64,000 nt of DNA from Cornus controversa (taxonomy: Eukaryota > Streptophyta > Magnoliopsida > Cornales > Cornaceae): contig CM048845.1 of the NCBI GenBank assembly GCA_026545225.1, forward strand, positions 65,160,533-65,224,532, in the 5' to 3' direction. This document shows positions 46,971 to 58,140 of the stretch, piece after piece. The notes under the pieces were generated by a model that was not told the DNA's origin, did not search any database, and saw only the letters and a list, made by a program, of their open reading frames with translations. Within the stretch, counting starts at the first letter, position 1. Every line of letters starts with the position of its first letter. The position numbers and the translations under genes are program-made.

Positions 46971-48457
46971 CTGAATTTTGTCGTCTTCTTATACTCGGCT
47001 GAATTTCTGTTTTTAGCAGATATGGTACTTCTGGGACGAGGCTCAGAAATTTGCGCCCCGTGACTTCATATAACCATTCACGGTGAAAAACTTTCTTATT
47101 GAATTCTGGTGGAATTTGTGGAAAATCATGATCTTCCATTGATGTGCACCCTGAGAGTTCTATTATGACTGAATTGGATTCCACTGCCTCACGGCCGCCC
47201 TCAATCTCACGTAACCCTGTGCATCCAGCAAGATCTACAATAATCAACATCTTCAAGTTCAACAGATTGGATAATCTTTCTATGGAACTGCAACCTCTTA
47301 AAGTCAAATCTTCCAATAATTCCAATCTATCTAGTCCTTGAATCTTATTGAGATTTTTGCAGTCACGAACTTCTAACATGTTTAAGTTTGATGGATCTGG
47401 CATAGATGCTGAATGTTCAAGGAGATCAAGCGTAGCTATTTTATTGCATTCACCAATATACAAGCCTTTCAGTGATTTTAGATTTCCAAGCCCTTGAATC
47501 TCTTTCAGCATATCGCAAGCATCTATGTGCAAAACTACCAGAGATTTTAGATTTCCAAGGAATCGAACCTCTTTCAAGGCATGGCACGTATTTATGTATA
47601 AAATTTTCAATGACTCTTGTCCCCCAAGCCCTTGAATCTCCGTCAGCTTAATGCAATGCAAAAATATCAATTTCGACAATTTTTTCAAATTTGACAGATC
47701 CGCCAATATTTCTAATGACGCACAACGTTGAATATATAATTCAACCAGACTGGAGGGTAGCCCCAATATACATTGAAGATCACCACATGCATGTATAGTG
47801 AGGATTTTGAGCTGAGAAAGGGCACCAACTTCTTTCGGTATGGTCCTAATATTGGTGTAACTCAAGATCATGCTCTGCAATTTGGAGAATTTCTCAATCT
47901 CTCTCGGAATCTCTAGATGCTGCTTGCTGGACCCGGAAAACTGCAGTTCTTGTAGATTAATCAGATTTGCAAGATTAGGGGTATCACACAAATTTCTAGA
48001 CCTGAAGTAACCAGCTTTCAGAATTTCTAGGCTTGAGGGAAGGTCTGACACTGCTTTGAGCTCTCCAGAGTTCCAAGTCAAGGGTTTGGAGGCAAGAGAG
48101 CTTGCAAACGCTTGTTTCTATGCTTTGAATATTAGTACGATCAATACTCAACCGTCTCAAAGATGATAATCCCTCAACACATCTAGGGATGTTACCCTCC
48201 AAGTCATAACAACGTGAGGCATCTATGACTTCCAGATTCTCTAAAATCCAAATTTCATCAGGTAGCTTCCTTATTCTTGTCAATGAAATGTTAAGCACTT
48301 TCAATTTCTTCATATTACCAATGGATGGGTCAATTTTGACCAAACTTTCACAACCTTTAAGATTCAGTATCTCTAAAGATGTTGCATATGTTGAAAAGCT
48401 AGGAATTATTCTTAAATCACAATTAGCGAGATCTAGGATTTTTAACGTTCCTGGTAC
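46971..48457 (-). pseudogene. TNL exon 4: LRR region with a frameshift
   Basis: Begins after TTTCAACAG with VPGTLKILDLANCDLRIIPS and continues through LRRs to LQTLDLEL. There the frame breaks; in the next frame GELKAVSDLPSSLEILKAGY carries on and runs through at least ten more repeats (for example LKSLKGLYIGECNKIATLDL) to about residue 1120. Donor GTATAT at 46970 suggests a further 3' exon. The break needs one added base to be mended. No splice sites could remove it. Confidence 0.88.
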
Positions 48458-48550
48458 CTGTTGAAAAAAAATGTCTATCAATTTCCACCATGTATATATG
48501 TGATGGGAAACAAGAAATGAAATGAAAGTAGAGATATATGTTCCACAAAC

Positions 48551-48823
48551 CTTGATTTGACTCCAACCCCTCCACTTTTCTGTGACCTTACTATCTGATA
48601 GGTCAAGAATGATTAGATTCGGTACACGGAAATTGGTTGCTGTAAATTGCAGAGGGCAATTTTTCCAACGAAGCCATTTTAATTTTGACAAATTATCCTT
48701 AAAATCCCCAACAAGTTCTGCGTCATCTATTTGGAGATACCTTAGCTTAGTTAGTGTCGTGAATTCTTTACTTGTAAAGCACGACTTCAAGTGAAGACTA
48801 AGGACTTTGACCTTTTCTGTTCC
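48551..48823 (-). CDS. TNL exon 3: NL linker and first LRRs
   Basis: 91 codons in phase: GTEKVKVLSLHLKSC, then LTKLRYLQIDDAELVGDF, LSKLKWLRWKNCPLQF and VPNLIILDLSDSKVTEKWRG. Acceptor TTGACAG, donor GTTTGT. The WLRWKNCPL segment is the usual start of TNL LRR regions. Confidence 0.9.
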
Positions 48824-49047
48824 CTGTCAACAAAGAACCATACAATAAGTAAACATTCGAAATTTTATACTCCATAGGTATGTCATGCAAGGAAAAAAAA
48901 CATTGAAGAACTATTTTGTGAGGTGCTACGTACCTTTAGAAATCACTTTTGCATGTGTCTGTGTATTATGGGATGACATGAACTAAGTTCAACAAAACAT
49001 TAACTAATCAAACAAGGAGCATACAATTCAGTTCACTGAAAAATTAC

Positions 49048-50140
49048 CTCACAACTCTTCAGTACTTTCAGTGCTTCCTTTTGATCCCACAACCTGCTAC
49101 GTGCTTCTGGATTCTCAATATCTTCTTGACAGACAATGTCCCTACCGAGATCTCTAAGTTGGTCATGCATCATCAACACATTATCATCTCCTATTTTTAC
49201 TAGAGACATGAGACAAAGGACATCAATTGCCTCCTCCGGATAATAGCCACAATCATCCCACATGTAAAATGCGTATGTTTTATCCATCCCTATAAAAACA
49301 CATGCAATATCAAGAAAAATCTGTTGTTGCCGATGGTTTAATTCATCATAACTTATTCTCAACTTTTTCTGGACTTGCTCATTTGGTATTTTCTTCAACT
49401 TCTCCAAGGTGGCATCCCATACCGCTTTTGTCTTGTCAGATAGAAACGAACCTATAATCTCAAGAGCTAGAGGAAGCCCTGCAGCAGTTGATGCAACCAT
49501 TCTAGAGATATTGTCGTAGTCCTCTGGAGGAAACTTTCTTCTAAAGGCATGCATACTGAAAAGTTGAAGAGATTGCCTATAATCCATGCTTGGGGGTTCA
49601 TATGCCTCATCCACTTGAATAGCATTTAAAACGTGCTTGTCTCTAGTTGTGACAATGATCCTACTTCCTGTACCAAACCACTTACGATTTCCCACAAGAC
49701 AATCAAATTGTGACTTTGTATTCAAATCATCAAGAACAATGAGAACTTTCTTTTTGTCAAATCGGTTTTTAATAGCCTCAATTCCTCTACTAATATTAGC
49801 AATGTCTGGGCACCATCTAAGAGTGTCGACAAGAAACTGTTTTTGTAAACTAACAAGACCTTTGTGTTGTTCCGTTTCTCGAATATCTGCAAGGAAGCTA
49901 CAACATTCAAAGCTCTGGATGAGCTTGTTGTAGATGCACTTGGCAATAGTTGTCTTGCCAATACCTCCCATGCCGTAGATACCAACAATCTGTACGTGTG
50001 TATCATTAGAATCAACTTTTAATAATCTCATCATTTCATGATCATCAATTTCAACCAAGTTGTCTGTTAAAACCATGTAGTTCTTCTTCAACTCTAACAA
50101 CACTTTTTGAACAACTATCTTTACCAGTTCCCCTTGATAC
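49048..50140 (-). CDS. TNL exon 2: NB-ARC domain
   Basis: Residues about 172-536. Motifs in order: P-loop GMGGIGKTTIAKC (near 228-240), kinase-2 KKVLIVLDDLN, RNBS-B GTGSRIIVTTRDKHVL, GLPL-box AAGLPLALEIIGSFL, RNBS-D IFLDIACVFIG, and MHDQLRDLGRDIV (near 496). All nucleotide-binding and MHD switch residues are visible. Acceptor AATCAG at 50141; donor GTAATT at 49047. Confidence 0.93.
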
Positions 50141-51399
50141 CTGATTGATGTCAAGATGAAAAGTAGGACAAATAATTAGTGCCGTGAAGATAAATTAAAG
50201 TAACAACAAGCGGAAAAATAATAATTTATATCAATTATCATTGAACTTATTGATTTTAAGGTATCAAGTGTAATTTTAAAAAAATTGAGTCATTTAATTT
50301 TGATTTAAAGTTATTTTAGAGACTAGTTGGCGCGCCAAACCTATAATCTTAAAATTCATATTATATTTTTGGTAAATTGCAAAAAAAAAAAAAAAATTCC
50401 TGGACTATTTCTCATTTCCAAATAACCCCATGAACTGAAACAAAAAACCCATGAAGTATGATAAATATGCATATAAGGTCATACCGTAAAAGGCCCGTTA
50501 ACAGACAGCTTTGCCCCTTAGCAAAATTAAGTCACTTTTAACAATCTATTAATCTAATAAGATCATGCCACCTATCGATAAATTTTAAAATTAAAATTCC
50601 AACCATCATCCACGCTTGTTCATTCTTTCTTTGATTCGGAAACTCAATACTATGTATTATATATACATGTCATTCTTTGATTTGGTTTCTTCTCTCTCTT
50701 TTTCACAGACTTACCATCTTTTATTCCAAACGTACATGAACTCTGAAGTTGGTGAGTTCAATTCAGAAGAGAAAGGGGTTCTGTGAAGAACATGAAGTCG
50801 AGAGTCAACGATATGAAAAAGCCAAAGCAGCAAATCATGTCCAGCGGTAGGATTGTGAATATAGGATATATTGTTGTGTTTATCCCGCTTGAATTTCTGT
50901 GTCCAACCGCCATCTTTGAGGGTAAGATTCTCTTTTTCTTCATTGTATCATATTGTATATTTATTTTGTATCAATAAAAACCACATTCAGGAAAGCATGA
51001 GTCTAGCCAAACTAAAATTCATTCATCTTACACAAATTCATTCATATTTTAGTATTTGAAACCCATAAGAGTAGTTTTGGTAACTATAATCATTTTCTTT
51101 TCTCTTTCATACTATCCAAACTATCAAAAACTTTCGTGAAAAAATTTCATGCTAACTAAATGCATGTTGGGAACTTGTTTTCCTTTCCTTCACCTCACTT
51201 TCTTTCACTTTCACTTTCCACCATAAATTTCCTTTCATGTGGACCCTAAATGAATGCTCACAATTACAAATAAAATGATCAGAGCAAGTGTACTTATTTT
51301 GGAATAGCATTGAACAAGTGTTGGATTATCTTTATGTAGTATATACACACATAATTAAAACACTTCATAATTGGAAACCTACAAATATGGATTACCTTA

Positions 51400-52064
51400 C
51401 TAGTTTGGTATGTTGGAATGAAATGAAGTGGGAATGGAATGAAGTCAGTAATGGAATGAGAATGAGAATGAGAATGAAATGGAATGACCATTCTCATTTC
51501 AATGTTTGGTTACAGATAGAGAATAATGTAGGAATAAAATGGTATTACCTTTCAACATGTTATATTTTTCTATATAAAATAAAATCAATTTTAAAAATAG
51601 ACATTTGGCCAATTTAATTTAATTATCATGTGAAAAAAATAATTAATTACTCATTCAGTTAAAACTTTATAAATTAAGATATAATCCGTCTTTTTCTTCT
51701 AGTCAAGATTAATATAATCTTTTATACAAAAAAAATTAATATTTTATTAAAAACTGAAAGTGATAAAAATTAATATTTTATTAAATATTTTAATAGGTAT
51801 ATATATATATATATTCATTCTGGAGTGAGTTGTAAAAGAGAGATGCATTAATGAAGAGAGAGAAGATAATTTTAATAATAAGTGGGAATGGAATGATCAT
51901 TCCATGACTCAAGAAGTGGAATGGATTTGTTGGAATAAGCATTCTAAGAGAATGACCTGGAATGACCATTTCATTTCTAATGTAGTACAACAAACGAGAG
52001 AAAGAGAATCAAAGGTGGAATGACCATTCCATTCTACCTTCATTCCTACGTACCAAATTAGCCC
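51400..52064. mobile_element. MITE in TNL intron 1, about 665 bp
   Basis: Left end TTTGGTATGTTGGAATGAAA and right end, inverted, TTTGGTACGTAGGAATGAAG, with TTA/TAA beside the ends (51397-51399, 52065-52067). Many internal GGAATGA/TCATTCC repeats. Likely Tourist/Harbinger-like. No coding. Confidence 0.7.
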
Positions 52065-52847
52065 TAAGTATTTTGGAAGGTCATTCAACTTGGATTCTCA
52101 TTAATCAGAACGCTTCATCATTGAAGTTTTTATATATGATGTTATAGGGGCTTTATTTTAGAGAGAATGTTATAGGACTCTAGCAAATTTTACATAATGA
52201 AGGGGTGGAAAGAGAATGAGTAAAGAGCTTTAAAATGAAGCAAAGCTTGGTGGGTTAAATCAATCAGAGAGAGGAAGTCTAGAGAGAGAAAATCCTATAT
52301 TTTGATGGAATTGAGTGGTGATTGTTGTTCTACATGTGATAATGAAGACGATGACACAGTAGAAATGCAAGGGTTTGATGATCAGATTTTCTGATCTTGT
52401 GTATGTGTGTGTGTATCCATACTAGAGTTACATATGTGGTCTTGTAAGAAGAAGGTCGGTTGGTCATTTGAGAAGTAGATTATTGTTGTCCGGTTGTGGA
52501 GAAACTAATATATTAATTTAGGAAAATGATAAAGAGTCCGACTCTTTTAGGCCGAGTAGAGTCGGAGCAATTCATTGCCGCCAAGTGTATGTCCTCTTAA
52601 ATAGAAATTCTCTCTCTCTCTGTACTAAATGCTCATCATTTGATAAGTTAAAAATGGCCATTTAAGTTTCACAAAATTTACGATGGGTGTCATTAATTAT
52701 AAAGGAATGTATTTAGAAATGTTTTTTTGGCATAGCTATAAATTCAACACTTAACAGAGTGTATAGCCTATATAGCAAACGATCAAGTGCATAATTTTTT
52801 ACATATAATAAAAAAGTAATTAAATACGCCCTTAATTGTGTTCTCTC

Positions 52848-54110
52848 ATATCAACTACAACAACAACAACAAAGCCTTTTTTCCAATTACTTGGGATCAG
52901 TTATATGAATCCGATGTTTTCATTCTGTCCTATTTAATGTCATCTCCTCGGTTAATCAACATGCTATCATATCTTTCTTTACTACCTCTACCCATGTTAG
53001 TTTTGGTCTTCCTCTTCCCCTAGTATTACCCTCAATTTGGACTATGTCACTTTTCCTAACCGACACAAATAAAGGTCTTCTTTGCACATGTCCAAACCAT
53101 CTTAACTGATTTTCCCTCACTTTATCTCCAATTGGTGCTACCCCAACCATCTCCCGAATGTGTTCATTTCTAATTCTATCCTTTCTGGTCTTCCCGCACA
53201 TCCATCTCAACATTCGCATTTCTACGACACTCACTTTATGCAAATGTTGTTGCCTAGCTGTCCAACATTCAGTACCATAAAGTATTGCTGGTCTAATAGT
53301 TGTTCTATAAAACTCTCCTTTCAATCGTAAAGGGATACGCCTATCACACAATATACTAGATGCACCCCTGCATTTAACTCATCCTACCTTAATTCTATGA
53401 TTAACGTCAGCTCCAATTTCTCCCTCATTTTGAATAATTGAGCCTAGATAGCGAAAATGTTCACTTTTTTGTACCTCCTGATTCTCAATTCTCACTACAT
53501 TCTCATTTGTCCTTCTAGATTTATTAAAGTTACACTCCATGTATTCAGTTTTATTTCGACTTATCTTAAACCCTTTTAGTTCTAAAGCTTCTCTCCAAAC
53601 CTCCAATTTGGTATTAACTCCTTCTCTAGTCTCATCAACTAAAACAATATCATCTACAAACAACATACACCACGGAATATCATCTTGGATGTGTCTTGTC
53701 AACTCATCCATCACTAAAGCAAAGAGGTATGGACTTAATGCTGACCCTGGTGTAAGCCTACAATGATTGAGAATTCGCTTGTTTCCCCTACAAGCGTTCT
53801 CACTATAGTTACACACCCATCATACATGTCTTTAATTGTGTCGATGTATCCATTTGTGACTCCTTTCTTTTCTAAAACCCCCCATATTAAGTCTCTAGGT
53901 ACCCTATCATAGGCTTTCTCCAAATCAATGAAAATAATATGGAGATCTCTCTTCTTCTCTCTATATCTTTCCATTAGTCTCCTCAACAAGTGAATAGCCT
54001 CTATCGTTGACCTATCCGGCATGAATCCAAATTGATTCTCCGACACTTCCGTCTCTCGTCTTAGGCGTTGTTCAATCACTCTCTCCCAGAGTTTCATAGT
54101 GTGACTCATT
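52848..54110 (-). mobile_element. 5'-truncated RTE-type LINE in TNL intron 1
   Basis: The minus strand encodes reverse transcriptase pieces: SENQFGFMPDRSTIEAIHLL, IIFIDLEKAYDRVPRDLIW, LTPGSALSPYLFALVMDELT, the active site MLFVDDIVLVDET, FRYLGSIIQNEGEIGADVNH, and the C-terminal RNEHIREMVGVAPIGDKVRE, RGRGRPKLTWVEVVKKDM. Two frameshifts and stops inactivate it. The 3' end has a degenerate (GTT)n tail (52855-52872). The endonuclease is missing, as usual for 5'-truncated copies. Confidence 0.92.
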
Positions 54111-54905
54111 AAACTTTTATTTTCTCTCTCCCTCTCTCTCTTTTTTTTTTTCTTTCTATCACAAAATAAATAAATAAATAAAAACTTGAAATTATTATTT
54201 ATTTGCCACTAAAGAAATGGTTCAAACCATCATATTAACAAATCTTTATATTTTTAATTTATTATTTAACGATAGTTTTCTTTTAGCAATTTTTAATCTT
54301 CATATTTTTTTTAAAAGTTTTTTTTCGAAAATTTAAGCAAGAAATGATTAGAGGACAATGTTATTATTATATTTTATTAGATTTTATAGTAGTTAAAGGC
54401 AATTAGAGAGTGCATATAACAAAAATGCAGACTTCAAGTGAAAAAAAAAAAAGCATGGTTCTTTCGTAACCGTTAATTAATGGCATAGATGGTAAATCTT
54501 AAGAAACATAGAGGCTTAACTTTTGGATTCAAAGATAGCATTTATTATGGAAAGAGAGAAAAATCATCTTTTTATTAAGGCAAAACAAGTGGCTTACCAA
54601 TACGCTATTCGGACACTTCTCGGCACAAAATGTTCGAACTCCCTATCACTTCTCATTGATTTTTGATCATTGTATAAGGGTATAATGGTCATTAAAGCAA
54701 TAATATCGGACATATGAGTTGCACATGACGAGATTCCGTTATTTCTTAAACGGCAATGTGACGGCTAGGGGTTATACATGCAAATTTTTATAATAATTTA
54801 GAGGGTTATCTGTTAAAAATATAATATAGGGAGGTTTTTTATTTTGTTCCCATCCTATTTTGATTTAAATTTTAATCTCACCCATTGTCCGAAGCTTCTT
54901 TTGTT
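54111..54905. other. Remainder of TNL intron 1
   Basis: AT-rich, with runs of T and TTTC. I see no additional element with paired ends and no exon-like frame. Confidence 0.5.
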
Positions 54906-54990
54906 CTAATTTCTTGAAGGTATTTCTTGCAATTGTTTATTTTTTATGCTATAAAATAAAAAGTGAAGTAGCATAAGTAAATTAACATAC

Positions 54991-55505
54991 CCATCAGCTA
55001 CTTTCTTGACTTCCCAACCATTGATTAATCCAACCTCTCTCAGTGCCTCCTTCCATTCCTTGACAGTACTTTCATGAAAACATCTCTCGTGGTCGTAGAA
55101 GGCCTTCTTGTAACTCCCAGATTGATAATCCTTAACCTCGGATGGATCAACATCATAGAAGACGGGTAGAATCAGTTGTCTTGTAGTTCTCTTGCACTCC
55201 ACTATCTTGGCGAGTTCGCGAAGGCACCATTTACTGGATGCATAATTTTTGGAGAAGATTGGGATTGAGATCCTCGATTGAGTGATCGCTGTGTAGAGTT
55301 CTGGGCCAATCTCTTCACCTTTGCGAAGCTCATTATCATCTCGAAAGGTTCGTACTCCTGCACCTTTGAGATTTGTGTACAGAAAATCGGTGAAGGTGTG
55401 GTGAGTGTCTGGACCTCTGAAACTCAAAAATACTTCGTATTCACCTCCTGAAAGGGACGTAAATGAAGAGTTGAAAGCAGTGCTTTCACTTGCCTCAGAA
55501 TCCAT
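54991..55505 (-). CDS. TNL exon 1: TIR domain
   Basis: Codes residues 1-171 plus two bases. The TIR domain starts near residue 23 with YEVFLSFRGPDTHHTFTDFL and includes RTFRDDNELRKGEEIGPEL, IPIFSKNYASSKWCLREL and ILPVFYDVDPSEV. The glutamate in SKWCLREL is the catalytic residue of plant TIR NADases and is present. The chosen ATG (55503-55505) is the first in frame and gives a usual short serine-rich lead. The exon ends GATGG before donor GTATGT, and joins the NB-ARC exon to restore a glycine-tyrosine codon pair typical of TNLs. Confidence 0.92.
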
Positions 55506-55691
55506 TTCAAAAGCAAAACAAGAAGCTCAAGTCTATCTCTCTCTCTCTCAAAGATAGGTGGGAATTGGCATGTGAGAAGCTCAATATATACATCTAACCT
55601 TACATCCAAGTTAACTTTTACAAGAGAATTTATATGTACTTCGGTTAAAGAGGAAGTATTCTCCAAGCAAGCGCAGTATATATACCTTATG

Positions 55692-55864
55692 AAGCAAGGA
55701 ATTTCACAAAATATGTACTTTATTAAGCAAGGAATTCAATGGTTCCAAGAAATCTCAACATAGAATATGTACTTTATTAAGAAAGGAATTCAATGGTTCC
55801 AAGAAATCTCAACATAGAATATGTACTTTATTAAGCAAGGAATTCCATGGTTCAATAAATTTCC
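55692..55864. repeat. 54-bp tandem repeat upstream of the TNL gene
   Basis: Unit starts AAG(C/A)AAGGAATTC at 55725, 55779 and 55833, with a shorter first unit at 55692. Each contains AATGGTTCCAAGAAATCTC and ATATGTACTTTATT. It lies 190 bp upstream of the start codon on the 5' side of the gene, so it falls in the promoter or leader region. Confidence 0.88.
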
Positions 55865-56051
55865 ACACAGGATTTATATTTCATAAAGATAGGTATCACA
55901 TTATACTGATAAAATACTTTTCTAAAGTAAGCAGCAAATCCAAGTAATCGTGGATAGACCATCCGTAATTTTCACTGAACATTAATTCTAATCGTATCTT
56001 TGGTTTCTGTATGGCTTTATTAGGTTGGTACCATCTCTTTGGGCTTCGTGC

Positions 56052-56082
56052 TTAAAGCTTATATATATATATATATATATAT

Positions 56083-56115
<33 letters not shown>

Positions 56116-56120
56116 AATAC
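56052..56120. repeat. (TA)n(GATA)n(GA)n compound microsatellite
   Basis: Continuous TA, then GATA, then GA units. Confidence 0.9.
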
Positions 56121-56164
56121 ATAATTATATTTATTTTTACAAACATTGGCTAAAATTAAAACCT

Positions 56165-56395
56165 CAGGTCGTTGAAGGTCCTGCTCTAGCTGCCTGAGCT
56201 TGATCCTTGATTCCAACTGTTGTACGTAGGCCTGGAGAGAGAGAGAGAATGGGTAGTGAGATTTCACAATTTTAAGTCAGGAATTTGCCGGAATTTGACA
56301 TTTTCCAGCACGTTACCTTGGCTGGAATCTGACCACACCTTTTTTCTGAGTCTGCTCTTCCTTGCGGCTTCTCAGTTTTGAAACAAACGCCTTAA
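56165..56395 (-). pseudogene. TGA-type bZIP pseudogene, basic region and zipper
   Basis: The minus strand first reads RRLFQN, a TGA stop in place of arginine, then EAARKSRLRKK, the DNA-binding basic region of TGA/class D bZIP factors. It ends at donor GTGTGG (56338). After an intron with acceptor CTCTCTCCAG, the next exon (from 56231) reads AYVQQLESRIKLRQLEQDLQ, the leucine zipper start, with one residue missing compared with the family. TGA factors bind TGACG elements and work with NPR1 in salicylic-acid defence responses. The rest of the protein (DOG1-type domain) was not found. A decayed fragment. Confidence 0.75.
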
Positions 56396-56639
56396 TGGCT
56401 GTGTAACCAACTATGCAATTGTTTTCAACTTAAAGCATTAGTACTGAAATGAAGTGAAAAAAATAATTGCATAAAAGAAAAATTGACAAGTGATGAAACA
56501 ACTGATACAACTACCTACAACACCACTTCCTTTCTTTGGCAATAAAGAGCCTAAAGGGACGTAGCCCACATGATCCAAGACCCTCAACATCAATGCATTG
56601 CTCTTACTGTAAAGGTTATATTTTCTGCACATAATTTAA

Positions 56640-57599
56640 TAATTAAAATGAAAAACATTATATACTTAGAATGATATTAACATATATATGAATTTATGAA
56701 GAAAAAATGGAAGCTTACTTGAATATCTTCAGGCACTTCAATTTCAAGAGTTTAGCCCAATGAGACCTTGATGACTAAGTATTCAAACCTTCATAACTAC
56801 GAGTCCTTGATAGAGAGCAAGTGTCAGACGATACCTAATCCCATCAACTTGAATTAACCATAAACCAAAAGTCTCAAATTTGAGGTTTTCTATCTGTTTT
56901 TTCTGATTTTGGAGTACTGGAAGGATATCATCCAAAAGTCTCAAATTTGAGGTTTTCTATCTGTTTTTTCTGATTTTGGAGTACTGGAAGGATATCATCT
57001 TTTATTTTATTTTACACTATTTATTTATTTATTTTGTATGTTGCCAATAAACTCACACACCCATATTTTACTCGCATGTTGAACTCTCTACATTCTATTT
57101 TGGAAGGTGAGTAAGTACAACTAGGCTACACCCCTTGTTGATAAGTATCATGATTTTGAATATAAAAAAAGTTACAGTGATAACTCTCTTCTTGTTTAAG
57201 CTTTGATATTTAATTGCAATTCTTTCTCCTAGTTCACTTTCCCTCAAATAGATCATAGATTTAAAATATAAAAGAACTCTTCAAACATGGTTTACTAACT
57301 TACTTAACTACTCCATTGGAGTGATGATCATTTTTCCTACTGTTTTAGAGTAATACCAAATCTAAAACTCCATGCTTTGTTTTTAGGAATAGTATGTAAA
57401 CCAAAAAATGATGTCATGCTCCTGAATGAATATTGAATTTCTGGAAATGTAAACTATTTGCAGAAACAATCAAGTAAATCAAATTGCATGAGTGAAATGT
57501 GTTTAAACACTTTAATATAATTATTAATATCAAAAAATTATATATCTAAAGGGAATGGTAACTGCACACACATATATACAAACAATATAATGCAAAATA
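56640..57599. other. Gene-poor stretch
   Basis: Apart from the 67-bp duplication, no coding, RNA or TE signature recognised. Confidence 0.4.
56865..56998. repeat. Perfect 67-bp tandem duplication
   Basis: Two units (56865-56931, 56932-56998) starting CCAAAAGTCTCAAATTTGAG are identical. Very recent, or an assembly artefact. Confidence 0.95.
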
Positions 57600-57830
57600 T
57601 TAATTGCAACCATTGAATCTTCTGTGTCTTTCTTCTTGTAATAATGAAAATACTAATATTAACATGAGAGGAACTGCTACAATTCTAATAAAGGAAAACA
57701 ACTCCAAATTACTCAATAAAACTTGTTACGTCAAACCTATTATCCAAAAAGGATCACACAAAGATATGCCTAAACCTTACATTCATATTCTACAATGTCT
57801 GTTTTTCTAAGCACCACCATCATTATGATA
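57600..57830 (+). repeat. Dispersed repeat, related to 39655-39905
   Basis: See the partner copy. The shared order of short conserved blocks indicates common origin; the family is unknown. Confidence 0.45.
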
Positions 57831-57899
57831 AAAGACCACCCTATTTCCATATCTTCATTTTCTTTTTCTTTTTTCCATCAATGCTGGATTAAGTCTCAA

Positions 57900-58140
57900 G
57901 TATTTGTAATATCTTTACGTAATTATAGTGAATTTCTTCTCATTTGTGGACGTAGGAAAGGTTGTGCCGAACCACGTAAATCTTGTGTTTTGTGGTTTAT
58001 TCTCTTTCACTAGTTCTAGTTCTCCATGTTCATGTTTATTTTCTTCCACTGTTCCAAACACATCTATGTTGTTCCAGCCGCGATGAAAACCTATGGCCAT
58101 GAAACTAAGGATCAAAAAACAGGACCTCAGTGAACTGCTA
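57900..58140 (+). mobile_element. Copia LTR fragment
   Basis: TTTGTGGACGTAGGAAAGG followed by TGCCGAACCACGTAAATCTT and GTGTTTTGTGG is a common block of plant copia LTRs (compare 16260-16310). Ends not resolved. Confidence 0.6.

Larger units (their letters stand above)
46971..55505 (-). pseudogene. TIR-NBS-LRR (TNL) resistance gene, frameshifted
   Basis: Four exons fit together in phase: 55505-54991, 50140-49048, 48823-48551 and 48457 to about 46971. The product would have a TIR domain, an NB-ARC ATPase and leucine-rich repeats, the build of intracellular immune receptors that sense pathogen effectors and, through TIR NADase activity, start cell-death signalling. All main motifs are present. 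One nucleotide is lost in the LRR exon (about 48072-48090). Read as is, the protein stops after about 780 residues; the remaining LRR frame runs on to 46971. The first intron is 4.85 kb and filled with TEs. Either a recent pseudogene, a natural truncated receptor, or a sequencing error. Confidence 0.88.

Noticed and set aside
46909-48081. A separate 390-codon LRR gene
   Set aside because: It is the frame-shifted continuation of the TNL exon 4; its apparent start codon lies inside an LRR and has no promoter or N-terminal domain.
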